Assembly (NCBI GenBank): GCA_031772625.1
Contig: CM062813.1
Span: forward strand, 764,274,720 to 764,338,719
From: Pinus tabuliformis
Taxonomy: Eukaryota; Streptophyta; Pinopsida; Pinales; Pinaceae
Direction of reading: 5' to 3'
DNA: 64,000 nucleotides
In this document: in pieces, positions 1 to 10,502 of the stretch
Layout: each line of letters begins with the position of its first letter
Position numbering within the stretch: position 1 is the stretch's first letter
Program-made: the position numbers and the translations under genes
The notes under the pieces: generated by a model
The model's input: only the letters and a program-made list of their open reading frames with translations
Told to the model about the DNA's origin: nothing
Database searches by the model: none

Positions 1-354
1 GATTCTCCCATCTCTAGTGTTGAAAGTTCTGTCCAAAATTGGGATTTCTTGAATCGCCCACCGCACTACATCTATGTATGGGAGAATTTGCTCCCTAGCC
101 GCTATTCTGTGAAGGAAAGAGTCGGCTAAATCTTTGAGAGTACAATCAGACTTGCGAGTAGGATCCGCAGTAGCTTCTATTACTGTCTTTTCTGGTTGTT
201 CGGCTTCAATCAAATTGTAAGTGCCTTGCCAAGTGACTCTGGTGAGACCCGTACACGTAGTATCAGAAATTAAGCCCTTCTTCTTGTCCACAAGAGCTTG
301 TCCTGTTGCTGATGTAGTGGAGGCGCTTGCGGTCTTCTTAGATTTCTTCCCCAT
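1..354 (-). CDS. Unrecognised protein, N-terminal part, open at window edge
   Basis: Read on the minus strand, an ATG at 354-352 opens a frame of 118 codons with no stop before position 1, so the C-terminus lies outside the window. The start MGKKSKKTASAS is lysine/serine-rich and could be a nuclear or nucleic-acid-binding tail. The rest is of mixed composition and looks folded (for example LADSFLHRIAAREQILPYID and VVRWAIQEIPILDRTF). No signal peptide or membrane segment is visible. I do not recognise the family. The surrounding DNA is all retroelement, so an accessory or gag-like ORF of a retroelement is the likeliest identity, but a small host gene is not excluded. The lack of stops over 354 nt contrasts with the decayed remnants nearby. 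Confidence 0.5.
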   Translation of the reverse strand, partial: MGKKSKKTASASTTSATGQALVDKKKGLISDTTCTGLTRVTWQGTYNLIEAEQPEKTVIEATADPTRKSDCTLKDLADSFLHRIAAREQILPYIDVVRWAIQEIPILDRTFNTRDGRI

Positions 355-737
355 CTTGTTTGAGTTTTCTCTTTCGGATGGATTCTGCACAGAGAGACAA
401 ATGCGCGTAATACAAAGATAACAATGAAAACTTGCAAGTGATGAGAACATATGCATAGGTGCGTAATAAGGGATTAGCCTTTTAAAAATGGGAGCGGACA
501 CAATCCATGGAAAGATTTTAAGAATTATGATCTCATTAATTGGCCTTTTAAAACCTGTCATCCCTTGAATGCCCATTATATCGTTATTCGACTGAATGAT
601 TCACTTAAGCGTGGAGTGGGCGTTTTGGCGGTTGAGTGCAGGTAAATGACTGCTTAATCGATCAAGCTTTAAATATGAATGAATTGTGATATCCCATCAC
701 TTAACGGCTTTTTATTGAAAACTGCGCTTTATCGCAT
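355..737. other. Upstream AT-rich region, no gene seen
   Basis: This stretch lies upstream of the minus-strand ORF that starts at 354. It is AT-rich with no recognisable coding. It could hold the promoter or 5' leader of that ORF, but I see no clear TATA box. Confidence 0.4.
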
Positions 738-1040
738 CGCGTCGAGAGGATGAGGATTATAAAGTGCACATATAGTGTATCGCCGATCGCCGATAGCGAT
801 ATCGAATCGCATCGGGGGTATGACCTGTGCGCCTTAATGATGTGCATTGGATATTGCCGATTGCCGACTGCCGATTGCATCGCATCGGGGGGGAAAAGCT
901 TTGAGCAACATTAAGACTTAAGTAAAGATTACCGCCGATATCCGATCGCCGATTTCGCATCGCATCGGGGCTAATGGCATGGGGCGCTTTAAATGTGCAT
1001 GAAGTATTGCCGACCGCCGATTGCGATATCACATCGGCGG
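738..1040. repeat. GC-rich tandem array, about 4 units of 70-80 bp with GCCGAT cores
   Basis: Four units each end in a cluster of GCCGAT/ATCGC words followed by ATCGGGG or ATCGGCGG, ending near 818, 891, 969 and 1040. Each unit also has an AT-richer half with a TTTAA/TTAATG and GTGCAT flavour. The clusters are rich in short palindromes (GATCGCCGATC-like, GCGATATCGC-like). CpG density here is far above the rest of the window. The array sits a few hundred bases upstream of the minus-strand ORF at 354-1, so it could be an enhancer-like repeat of a retroelement LTR or promoter. Confidence 0.7.
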
Positions 1041-1236
1041 AAATCAATGTGCCGTTTATTTATATTTCTTATGTCATTGCGATATGCGATCTTGCAATCG
1101 CTTTATCGCAATGACAAAGATTTACCTTATTTCTTTAAATGGGTTTTTTCAAAAAGGGTTTTATAAAATGAGTTCATTTGATTATCGGACCTTTTTGAGC
1201 AATAAAAGTATTGATACCAATTAAACTTTAAAGGGA

Positions 1237-1283
1237 CCCATTTCATATGTTAATTTTTATAAATAAAAATGATATGAAATGGG
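1237..1283. repeat. Inverted repeat / hairpin
   Basis: CCCATTTCATAT at 1237-1248 is the exact reverse complement of ATATGAAATGGG at 1272-1283. Inside it, ATTTTTAT (1253-1260) pairs with ATAAAAAT (1263-1270). The result is a long AT-rich hairpin with a small bulge. It may be a MITE relic or part of the adjacent LTR-like sequence. Confidence 0.7.
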
Positions 1284-1307
1284 GGGTTGTTGTAGAGCAC
1301 AACATAA

Positions 1308-1390
1308 CCATAAAAACTAACAAATTCATGAGAGTTTTAAGAGCAAAAGGTGATATACAACTAAGTAAAATGGAGGCCTGACATCCCCCC
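1308..1390 (-). repeat. Terminus of a Copia-like LTR with polypurine tract, copy 1
   Basis: About 75 bp (1308-1383) match 7418-7493 closely. Read on the minus strand the segment begins TGTCAGGCCTCC, and it is preceded by a purine run ending GGGGGGA (1390-1384). That is the expected arrangement of a polypurine tract followed by the start of a 3' LTR in a minus-strand element. The other LTR boundary could not be found, so the full extent of this element is unknown. Confidence 0.5.
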
Positions 1391-2130
1391 ATGTCGATCA
1401 TCTTGCATGTCCTCATGCAAGCGAATCAACTTTTGTATTGTTTCTCCCTTGCAAAAAAAAAATATTAAAACATATATGGATGACCTTTGCACTTGTAATA
1501 ATGTTCCTGAAACTCTATGTAATAAAAAAATCCTTGACCTCTGCTTAAATATGGCTTGTCCTAAAAAGAGAATACTTGTTGGTTCATTTTTTTCAATGGA
1601 TTCTTTATTTATTAAGACTGGTTTCAAGAAATTATAATACCATGGTTTCCATAAAAATGCTAACTGCAAGGATAGTGTTATCTTGAAATAGTTGACCATC
1701 AAAATTTCCATAAAGCATCTCAGGAGTAGCCTTAGTCAAAGGTATTTTCACCTTAATAACCTCATTGCAAATAAAAGTGATATAATTTTAAAACTACGGC
1801 GCTAAATATGGATGGGAAAAAAAATTGACAAAATGACACCTTTCTAGTATGACCATCTTACCATTACCCAAGCGTATAGCTGAAGCTCCTCTTATTCAAG
1901 CAAAGTGAATCACCTGCACTAAGGGTCCCACATCCATGAAAATATTCATATTTCTAAAATATAGAACTCCAAAGCACATTACTAAAAGGATCTTAAAGCC
2001 ATTCTCAGAGAGATATGATAATGAGTTCAGGGAAAGACAAAAACAACCAAGTAAATCATAGTGTAAATTAACTTTAATACCATAGGCATGGCCCTGTTGC
2101 TAGCAGACGTCTATAGCCTCGATAGGGATG
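1384..2130 (-). pseudogene. Decayed coding remnant next to LTR terminus
   Basis: Minus-strand reading of this stretch gives protein-like stretches broken by stops and frame changes, including a 116-codon open stretch (1711-1361) ending near the polypurine tract. Pieces such as GASAIRLGNGKMVILERCHF look like real former coding, but I do not recognise a retroelement domain. Its position suggests the 3' coding end of the element whose LTR terminus lies at 1308-1383. Confidence 0.3.
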
Positions 2131-2220
2131 CATTTTAACCCATTGAAATGTTTGTGTCCCATATATTAGATATAGATTCAAAGTCATTTAAAATCATTTA
2201 CATTGGTTTATAAATTAATT

Positions 2221-2434
2221 GAAAACCATTATCCTGGCTTGGTAACCAGCTAACAACAATGCCATTCACAAGAACTAACAATAATGAACAATCCGGCTCA
2301 TGATGATACCTCTTGTCTTCTAGCTTTTCAACCGAAAGTCATTACCCTAGCTTGGTGACTAGTAGCGGTAATGCCATTCTCATAATTAGGACCCATGATC
2401 ATGGTAGGTCGGCTCGTAATGAGATCTCATGTCC
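2221..2434. repeat. Diverged tandem duplication, two units of about 100 bp
   Basis: 2221-2319 and 2333-2434 align end to end. They share CATTA(T/C)CCT(G/A)GCTTGGT, AATGCCATTC, and a GGCTC(A/G)T tail followed by a CTCTTGTC or CTCATGTC end. The units are heavily diverged and no coding is evident. Confidence 0.6.
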
Positions 2435-3635
2435 CTCAATTAATCCTTTTAAAATAAAATTTGATCATGATTACCCTTAAATAGGTTACTTAATATGTGG
2501 GGAGGAAAATCTACTCCTTAAGAGCACAGGATGGCGTGAAATTTGTTTAATGACTAATCTTCACTGGTTGGTCTTACTACCCTAAAGACTCATTTTAAAG
2601 AAAGCATATCAGATAATGACTGAAAGGTTCCTTAATTTATTCATGCTAGGTTTCTCATGAGATATTATTAGATTTTTACAAGAGTGGTTTGCCATTGGAG
2701 GCTTTTCAACAATACATTCTAAGAGAATCTTGAAAATATTTCTTGGACACCAACTTGTTATAATGACTAGGACAATGTTAGGGTTTTGGGCTTATGAATG
2801 GAATGTGTAATGCCAAATCCCCTTGAAGAACTCCATGGATGACTAAACAATATGAAGAAAAACAACCTAGCCAATGATCAATGTCACTTTACAAGATATG
2901 AGGTATTAAGAGTGAATTACTACCGACAAGACTTACCACACAAGTGTGTAATAATAGAAATATAAATAGTTGTACCTTAGGGAATTGCAGTTTCAAGGGT
3001 GTTGTCGTAACTGTTTTATTTTAAATGGGATTTTTATTTGTTTCTCTTATACTACCCTACCCTAATTTAGAGAGAGGAAGATCTCCTTCAAGTGTAGGAG
3101 TACTTCTAGTGTAGCCATGTGTGTAACAAAATACTAAATTTACTCACACTCGGGTTCAAACTGTAAACTTCAACACATACCAGAGTATGAGAAAATGATA
3201 CGGTATCAAGATTTTCTAAATGGTGAGAGAATGAGGTGGGTTGACAATTGTTTGAAACCAATCTTCAATGTAATCCACATATTTCTAATTCTCCAACTAA
3301 TACGAATCTTCCACAACTTGATAATCACTCTCTTGGAGCCATAAGGGATCTGGTGATAGATAAAGGAAAAACCCCTCAATTTTGGGCTCAAATATATGCT
3401 TTTCAAATTGACAAGAATGGTTAAGGGAAATTCTAGGGTTTTGAACTTCAACATCAGTTTTAGAATAGGTTCCAATCAAATATTTTTCCTCCAATGGTAT
3501 TTTAATTAGATCTTCCTAAGGTGAATGTGTTGTAGTGATAGGAGATGTTTCCAAAGTCACCCCTTCCCCCAACCTCGAAGATATAACATTTTGTTCAGTA
3601 GGGGAATCAATGGAGATAATGGGTGTTTTAGATTA
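2435..3635. other. No gene seen
   Basis: AT-rich sequence with only short, shadow-like open stretches on both strands. I see no recognisable domain, LTR boundary or tandem repeat. Confidence 0.5.
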
Positions 3636-4576
3636 TTATGCAACCTCCTTGTTTGGGTTAAGGTCTGGGTTATGGTTTGGCCTAGGGTTTGAACTAGATT
3701 TTGGGTTAAGGCTTGGACTAGGCTTTGGATTTTGGTTAGGGTTTGGATTGGGGTTTGGTCTAGGGTTTAGATTAGGGATAGGTATAGGGTTTGGATTAGG
3801 GCATGTACAAGGGTTATTTCTAGGGTTTGGATTAGGATTAGTTATAGGGTATGGATTAAAGGTTGCATAGGTAACTAGGACCATGAAGGATGATAACTCG
3901 ATAGTGCATTGAGTGGAAATTTTGGTTGTTGTTGTTGATTTTGCATGAAATATTTCCCAAGGGAAGAGGCTACAAACCATTCTTGAGGCCATGGGGATAT
4001 CTGACTCGAAGAAGAGGGCCAAGGAGAGGGCTACTATGGCCATGAAGTAGGGCATTCAATTATAAGAGGATTAAAAGTTTTCAATGGAAACATAGGATTA
4101 TAAATTTGTTGAGGAAATTGTTGAGGATAATAAACATTAATCCAAGTATTAAATGATGATGGGGTTTTATTTATACTTGGTGGTTGATTAGATTCCTTAT
4201 TTGATTTCCTAAGTACCTTTAGTAATCCTAGCAGTGATGGGTAATGTTCTGTTGCATGAGCCTCTTCATAAATTCTGCAAACTTTTAGACTGCTAAGTGG
4301 GCACATTCTGAGGAAGTGCTTCTTTCTATAGTTGGAGAAAAATATCAACAGTGGCTTTTCATCCTTCTCTTGTTCTTCCTGTAAATCATCCAATTTTGAA
4401 ATTAAAGATTTAATAATATTATCTCTATGTTCAAGAAAAATACTAAGTTCTTCACTTGTGAGTTTGCCATTGGGTGACTTGCATATTTTTGCAGCAACAT
4501 TAAAACTCCTCATTGAAAGATTCTTCGAAATACCATTTTCTGTTCTAAAAATCCAGCTGGTGTATTCTATCAGCAT
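3636..4576 (-). pseudogene. gag: Tat/Athila-type gag C-terminal remnant (element H)
   Basis: The minus-strand reading 4576-4034 contains a degenerate knuckle region with CPLSSLKVC followed by EEAHATEHYPSLLGL. It is collinear with the gag tail of element A (CPLHSVEVC, EEDHPTNQCPTLLGL). A helical, glutamate/lysine-rich segment (SKLDDLQEEQEKDEKP) precedes it, as in A. The frame shifts near 4050 and continues as the Asn-Pro-rich stretch to 3636. The gag N-terminal half is missing: only about 130 bp separate this remnant from the primer site at 4725-4708. This is a deleted, non-functional copy. Confidence 0.65.
3655..3862. repeat. Degenerate TAGGGTTT-type repeat encoding Asn-Pro run on the minus strand
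   Basis: About 200 bp are made of variants of a 6/12-bp unit such as TAGGGTTTGGAT. TAGGGTTT occurs about five times, which resembles the plant telomere unit TTTAGGG without being a true array. Read on the minus strand it encodes an (Asn-Pro)n tract. It directly follows the gag zinc-knuckle remnant at 4034-4576, where Athila/Tat gag-pol proteins carry a proline-rich linker. Expansion of linker codons is therefore a better explanation than an interstitial telomere. Confidence 0.7.
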
Positions 4577-4707
4577 ATGGGGGGTTTCTTATAGCACCCA
4601 AAAAATGAAAACAAAGTGTGTAGGAAAGAAATAGAATCTTGCAAGAAAAATTGGGTAAGGAGCAAACCAAAATGCAACAGGTCACCAAGGTCAAACCCCT
4701 ATGCGCC

Positions 4708-4725
4708 TCCCTGACAGCGACGCCA
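4708..4725 (-). other. Primer binding site of element H
   Basis: On the minus strand this reads TGGCGTCGCTGTCAGGGA, close to the TGGCGCCGTTGCCGGGGA primer-site class of Athila/Tat elements. It lies 3 bp from a CA-type LTR end at 4729 (minus strand ...CCCAACA) and just upstream of the gag remnant in the same orientation. Confidence 0.65.
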
Positions 4726-4728
4726 AAA

Positions 4729-7146
4729 TGTTGGGTGTAATATATGACCTAACATGTAATTGTCAATTTGGGAGTTCGTAAACTTAGAGGCGCCCCTAGC
4801 GACCTGTAGATCAAATTCCTATGCTAACTTGCTCACCAATCTCTTTGTAAATTTCTGTAAACAATGATCAATTCGATTCCTGCACTTGAAAGCATTCATC
4901 AAACATGAACCCTTAACTACATAAAACACTAATCCTACACTAGTTTATCAATTCTTCAAATACTAGTAGTTTATTTAATAAAATTACCTAAGATACAATT
5001 CAACCTTCAACCTGGAAACTAATTCCTAAATTTGCCAGACACACCAACCATAAAGATTGCTCAAACTAAAATAAATCTCACTCTCTGAATGTAATTAAAG
5101 ATATCCAAAATAATTATATTTATATTCAAACTTCATCAAATGAATTATTTATCAAATCAACTAGTGTTTGAATCCCACTTAACCAAAAAGAAACTATTGT
5201 GCATTTAAATAAAATATTTCCGTGTCACTATGTTTGCATTTTAACTCATTCCACAATAAAAGATTCTCTTCAACTCACTATTACTATAACAAAGTTTGTA
5301 ATGGTTTAAATGAAAACTCTGGAAACAAAACATCAAACTATCACCTTGCAACACCAAACGAAGATCTGCAAACAATGAATCTCTATACTTTGTTTTAACA
5401 CAGTCTCCTTGTACTCAGTGTGATTCTTGCACTCAATGATCTTTTGCACAAACTTTACATTTTAATCAAATATGGATATGCTCCAATGCATCCTTGTCAT
5501 AAATTTTTTCATAATCCAAACGAAAATTCATACATATGGACTCGGTTTTGGTGCACAACAATCAATGGTATAATTCGATTCAAACTTATTACATTTCAAG
5601 CTACAATCTAGTGCACAATAATCAATATACAATTTGATTCAAGCTTGTTACAATTCAAGCTACAGCAATGATCCTTGGATATGAAATAGAAAAGGTTCTA
5701 ACTCAACAAAGAATGTATCTAAATCTCAGGAGAATTGTCATAATTTTTAATGAAAGTTTTCAGAACTATGAGGACCCATTCAATGACACATTCCATACCA
5801 TATCAAAAATCAAAATCATAAAGTAGAAGTTCATTGAATAGATTGTTGGTTTATTTATTCATAGGGAGTCTTGTTGTAACTTTTGGATAGTGACAAATCA
5901 CACCAACAATGAAACGTCTTCCATAAGAAACTTGTAGCATTCACAATTAAAACATTTCCAGATCTCTAAATTCAAAGCAAGCATGAGAATATATGAGAAA
6001 AAACAGTGTATAGAAATTCCACTCAGTGAATTTCCATATCTAAGAGAAAAACCAGGGATAAACATACGAAAAGAAAATTTGTAGATATCCTATTTGAAAT
6101 AAACAAAAACAACACAAGGGAAATGAGCTAGATTGGTGGGGCTTAACCAACCAGCTCATGCCCTATAAAGAAATTAAATCACAAAGTGGCTAGCAACACA
6201 GATGATAAAAGATAGAAACTAACATGAGATCTATTAAGAGCTTTTTAAATCTTTACATCATGTGGAGAAATCAAATTCCAATGCCCAAAATAGGGCTACA
6301 TACCAATATATACCAGCAACATAAGATTATGGAATGGTTCCCCCTTTTCCTTGTTGCCATAACTCTGCTTTTATGCATTTCACAATACATATTTGGCTTT
6401 AGACTAGCCAATCCATTACAACAAAATGAAATATCAAATCCCAACTATTTTTAATCAATGGGAATCTAGTACAACCATTATCCAATTGAGGAAACACATA
6501 TCTAATATGAATTTTGCAAATTTGGGCATAGTTTTACAATTCAGGAAAATTCCTTGTTTTTCCACAAATCTGCCTCAAAGAACCCTTTGGATCTCCCAAA
6601 CGGTGATGAATTTTATAAAATGGCTTGAGGCTTAGTCAATTTCCTATATTGGGAGAAAACTTTGTGTTCCATAATTCTGAGATTCTTCTTCATATACACG
6701 CAAATCTAAGCGAAAGTTTGCAGTTTGAAAATTGTGCGAATTTTGGAGTTGATTTGTCAATTTGCTTCTAGAAACTCACACGTGTGAGAGGGGTGCATTC
6801 TAACTCATGTGTAGGTGTTAAAACATCATTTTGGACAAAAACCATCTTCAATTTTCCCCGAAAATACATCGAGATGTCAAAACCCCAAATCAATGCAAGA
6901 ATGTTGTTAGTGCAAGAACTAAACTACATTGGAAAGTGCACTGACCTTGATTCAATCTTTAAAAGATATTTGATAGGTTTAATCAACAAGATGTTTGGTT
7001 ACATCATGTATAATTCCTTCTTAGTGCGGAAAAGGCCATCCATTGTGCACTTAGTAGTCAATGTTGGCAATTTGACCAAGTTTTAGACCTGCATATGCAC
7101 AAATCATCATTGATAACGATTTTAATGTTAAATCTTGTTGAAACAA
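4729..7146 (-). other. LTR side of element H and unassigned AT-rich DNA
   Basis: The 5' LTR of the minus-strand element H should begin at 4729 (forward TGTTGGGTGTAA) and run rightwards. Its far boundary and a partner LTR are not identifiable in the window. The segment around 4783-4805 (GGCGCCCCTAGCGACCTGTAG) resembles 26088-26110, suggesting related LTRs. The remainder up to the SINE is AT-rich with no gene. Confidence 0.4.
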
Positions 7147-7375
7147 GGGAAATATGCTAAAAGCCCCAAGGGTTAGCTCAATCGGTTAAGTCGGGGCCTC
7201 GCCAATGGGAGGTCACAGGGTCGAAACCTGAAAGCTCTTGGGGTTAGGTCTGTGGTGACCGAGGGGTGGACCCCCTTCGGGTGGGGTCCACCCAGATTTC
7301 TCGAACCTGGAGTAGTGGATCAACTGACCAGGGTTCGTGAACCAGCTGGAAAAAAAAAAAGGGAAATATGCTAAA
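7147..7375 (+). mobile_element. tRNA-derived SINE with perfect 15-bp target-site duplication
   Basis: The body spans 7162-7360. It starts with a tRNA-like head with an A box (TAGCTCAATCGG) and a B box (GGGTCGAAACC), has a 3' unrelated region, and ends in a poly(A) run. It is flanked by identical 15-bp copies of GGGAAATATGCTAAA at 7147-7161 and 7361-7375. The 3' region contains a perfect 11-bp stem (7264-7274 with 7283-7293) with an 8-nt loop. Transcription would be by RNA polymerase III and mobilisation by a LINE in trans (family knowledge). Exact target duplication and a pure A-tail indicate a fairly recent insertion. I do not assign a named SINE family. Confidence 0.92.
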
Positions 7376-7417
7376 TGATAAACATTTACCTTATCATTCT
7401 CAAAATAAAGACAACCA

Positions 7418-7493
7418 CCATAAAAACTAACAAAATCATGAGAGATTTCAAAGCAAAGGGTGATATAAAACTAAGCAAAATGGAGGCGTGACA
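7418..7493 (-). repeat. Copia-like LTR terminus, copy 2
   Basis: This is a near match to 1308-1383, sharing CCATAAAAACTAACAAA, GGTGATATA and AAAATGGAGGC(G/C)TGACA. It ends in ...TGACA like copy 1, but no polypurine tract follows. The SINE at 7147 lies just upstream, possibly inside the same LTR. No primer site was found, so pairing the two copies as one element is not supported. Confidence 0.45.
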
Positions 7494-9485
7494 CGTGCAT
7501 CCAATAATCTATCATCATTGTTTGACATTGTCTAGTACTTAAATTCTTGTGACTTTTCTAAGATAGGTAAGAGGGGAGAAAAGGAATAAATCCAATAAAT
7601 ATGCACTAGTTGTATTAGAGCCATTCAATCATATGGCTTAAACTAGACTCATTCATATCTATAATGATAATACTAGTCAATAGACAATAACTGTCACATG
7701 GCACTTTTTTGGAAGCCATATTTAGAGATTGGATCCCAAGATCAGAGAACCACACAAGTCAAATTTGAAATTGTTGACTAACATCATATTGATGTTATTT
7801 GGTTGAAAAAAATCTCTAGTAGTATAGTGTATGATTAATACATCATAGTTGTCAATTCAAGTGAGGCTTTACATAGGAAACATGAGTTTAAAATTAATTA
7901 AAAACATTTTACGATTGCAAAGTTACAAGTCCTAGAAGTTAAAAAATGGGCTACAAGAGAACAGATTATTCTTCTTGGGGAGAGATCCATAGGAAGCTAC
8001 AAAAGTTGTTTATGTAATTAATGAGAATGAAGAAAGGATTAAAGCCTTCGAGAACAACATGTAACAACAATGTTCCTCTTAACATCACAAATGGTTGAAA
8101 AAAATATAAATTGGATGATGGAGTAAATTATTTGAGGAATGAAAATATTGCCTTAAAGGATAAAAACCAATCCTTGGAAGAAAGGGTGGTTTCTTTTGAA
8201 GCTAAACAAGTCAAGACAACAAAAAAATCCATGCAACTAGACAAGGCCAATTAGTAAATCAAGGCCCTACATCATGAGATCACAAAGGTAAAGAAGGGCA
8301 TGGCCTCCTCCTTCCATGGTGTGTTCCATGGAATCAAAGATGACAACACAATGCATCTTCATAAAAAAGAAATTGAATGGCTCCCAAAGTAAGTTGACAA
8401 GTGGAAATAAAAACACCATGAGAATTTGGTCAATGTAACAAGCACCCAAATCTTGGGTGATAAAAAAAGGAGAGTTGAGAAAGTACGGGCAAAAGATGGG
8501 AGACCCAAGGAACTTACATGAGGAGAAGAAATAAGTAGCAACATAGATGGAGGAAAGGGATGTCTGGAAGATTGGGTATGAATAAGCCTCATTAAAGGCT
8601 AAATTGTAGATGACTATGAAATCCAACAAAGGCGCAATTTGAGTTTATATCTTTGATGATACTCCCAAGCTTAGATACCACCTACATTATTACCTAAAAT
8701 TTTATAGTCTCCATGGGCAAGCAAAGAAATATTTGAAAAAGAAATGAAATTAAGTGGAGGACATTGTTTCAATGGTTAAAATAGTCAACAAATTCTTGAA
8801 AAAAATCCCATCACAAATCTTGCAATTGTTGGGAGTTAGGAGTGAAATGTTTGTATTGATGGATGTTGGTATCTACATTGCCAAATTGAAGAGTTAAAGG
8901 ATCACCAACAAAAGGTCCATTATAGTAGAAAATCTAATTTAAAAAATCATGGGTGACATGACAAGCATGATAGGTTGTTCCCTTCCATGTGCATGGGATG
9001 ACCAATTGAAACTACATACTCTAAAGAAGTATGATGGTTTTTGAAGGAAACTAGGAGTAGGTTATCAAATGTGATGGATAAAGGGACCATCCCCTCGCCT
9101 ATGGAGGTCCTTAATCAACTATATTCAACAATATCCATGTGGAACCTCATGAAGTGTCTCATTCACTCTCTATTCCCCGTTAACCATACAAAAAAGATAC
9201 AGTTGGATAAGTCCTCTAGGATTCTAAGAGGAGAGAAGACAATTAATGAACAAGGGTGTCAACAACTTCGCACCGTGTATGTGTTTTCCTTAAGCACCCT
9301 ATATCAAGGAGTCTCATGAGAAGTGAACCAATTATCTTGGGCATTGCCTAAATAATAAGTTCCTTTCCAATTTCAAACACTAGAAACTTCAACATGTGTA
9401 AGACCACCCTCCCAAACTAAAAATAGAATTGGATCCAAAAGAGGAAGGGACAAAAATTGTAATCAACCATTTGTGGTTGCAACTC
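7494..9485. other. No intact gene; degenerate coding-like stretch
   Basis: On the plus strand around 8110-8250 a stop-interrupted reading is lysine/glutamate-rich and coiled-coil-like (ENIALKDKNQSLEERVVSFE). A 92-codon open stretch lies at 9041-9319. Neither matches a family I know, and both are surrounded by stops. Most likely this is an old retroelement remnant. Confidence 0.35.
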
Positions 9486-10502
9486 TGTTATATGGAAAAT
9501 TCTCTTCTGCGGACAGAAGTGAATCCCGTAGAACTAGTGGTATGATCTAGAAACAACAAAAACAAAACACTCTTATTTTCCTTAGAGAAATTATAAAATG
9601 GATGAGAAAGCCTACCTGGATTACAACACAAGTCCTCATGTTTTCTTGCCTTGTAAACTTTAGTTTTATCTCTAATTACTATAAATAGGACCTGCAAAAC
9701 AATTACAACAAGAAAGAGAACTACAATATATACATAGCATACACTAATATCTTTAATCAATGAGTCATGAGGGCATTGAAATACAAATGTATCAAATAAA
9801 CACAAGTATAGGAAAGATAAATATTTTGTATTAATGAAATGTAGGAGAGAATTAAAACCCTTTTACAGTTCTTGACAATGTAGATGTCTCCCACCAAACT
9901 TGTCCTTCCTTAGCCACAAAGAAAGCTTTCAATCTCAACTCAAGGATGGTAATGGATCCTTAGGTAAAAAGCAGCAGCATCAGGGCATAGCTAAGAGTCT
10001 CCAAAATCCAACCCAGACTCTATGGGAGGCAGTGAATTTATAGGGTAAATAGGTTAGTTTAGGTTTTACCAATCTAGGACTTAGATCCACATATGAGGGA
10101 GGATAAGCTCTAGGGATAAGAGATAAGACCTCTAGGATAGGAATTCAAGATCCCAATCAATAGTAAATGGTTAAAACCACTTTAGAAGCTTCTGGAAAGA
10201 GAATTTTCGTAATTATTTTTTATTTTTCTTGAAATTCTAGAACCATCGCACTTGCAGCAAAGGCAAAATTTGCTAGTCAACATAGCTGCTCAGTGTGCAA
10301 GGTGAAACCAGTGCAGGTTGGATGAAGAAACGGTGTGATGGACCCAAAAAATAGTTCTTAAGTTGATAAACCCATAATTCTTGGACTTTTTGGAGAGATA
10401 ATGTTTGAGGCTTTGCAAAGGGATGATAGCAAGGTGTCAAGGATGTTGATTAATCTAGTTTTTAGGCCATTTGAGTGAATTCAACAAAATGATTTGTAAC
10501 AT
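9486..10502 (+). repeat. R1 repeat, copy 1 (probable solo LTR, 1017 bp)
   Basis: This interval aligns over its full length with 30631-30778 joined to 38498-39368. It starts TGTTATATGG and ends GATTTGTAACA, giving TG...CA termini. A canonical TATA box (TATAAATAGG) lies at 9680-9689, and the same box occurs in copy 2, which favours plus orientation. No convincing 5-bp target duplication (AACTC versus TATTG), primer site or polypurine tract adjoins it, so the solo-LTR call is inference. Confidence 0.65.

Noticed and set aside
3655-3862. True interstitial telomere
   Set aside because: Units are irregular and mostly 6/12 bp rather than 7-bp TTTAGGG, and they keep an open Asn-Pro frame.
3535-3870. 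Plus-strand Gly/Leu/Phe-rich 111-codon ORF
   Set aside because: It is only the reading of the TAGGGTTTGGAT-type repeat; low complexity.
7162-7245. A tRNA gene (A and B boxes present)
   Set aside because: It is fused to a non-tRNA 3' half and A-tail with target duplications, so it is the head of a SINE.
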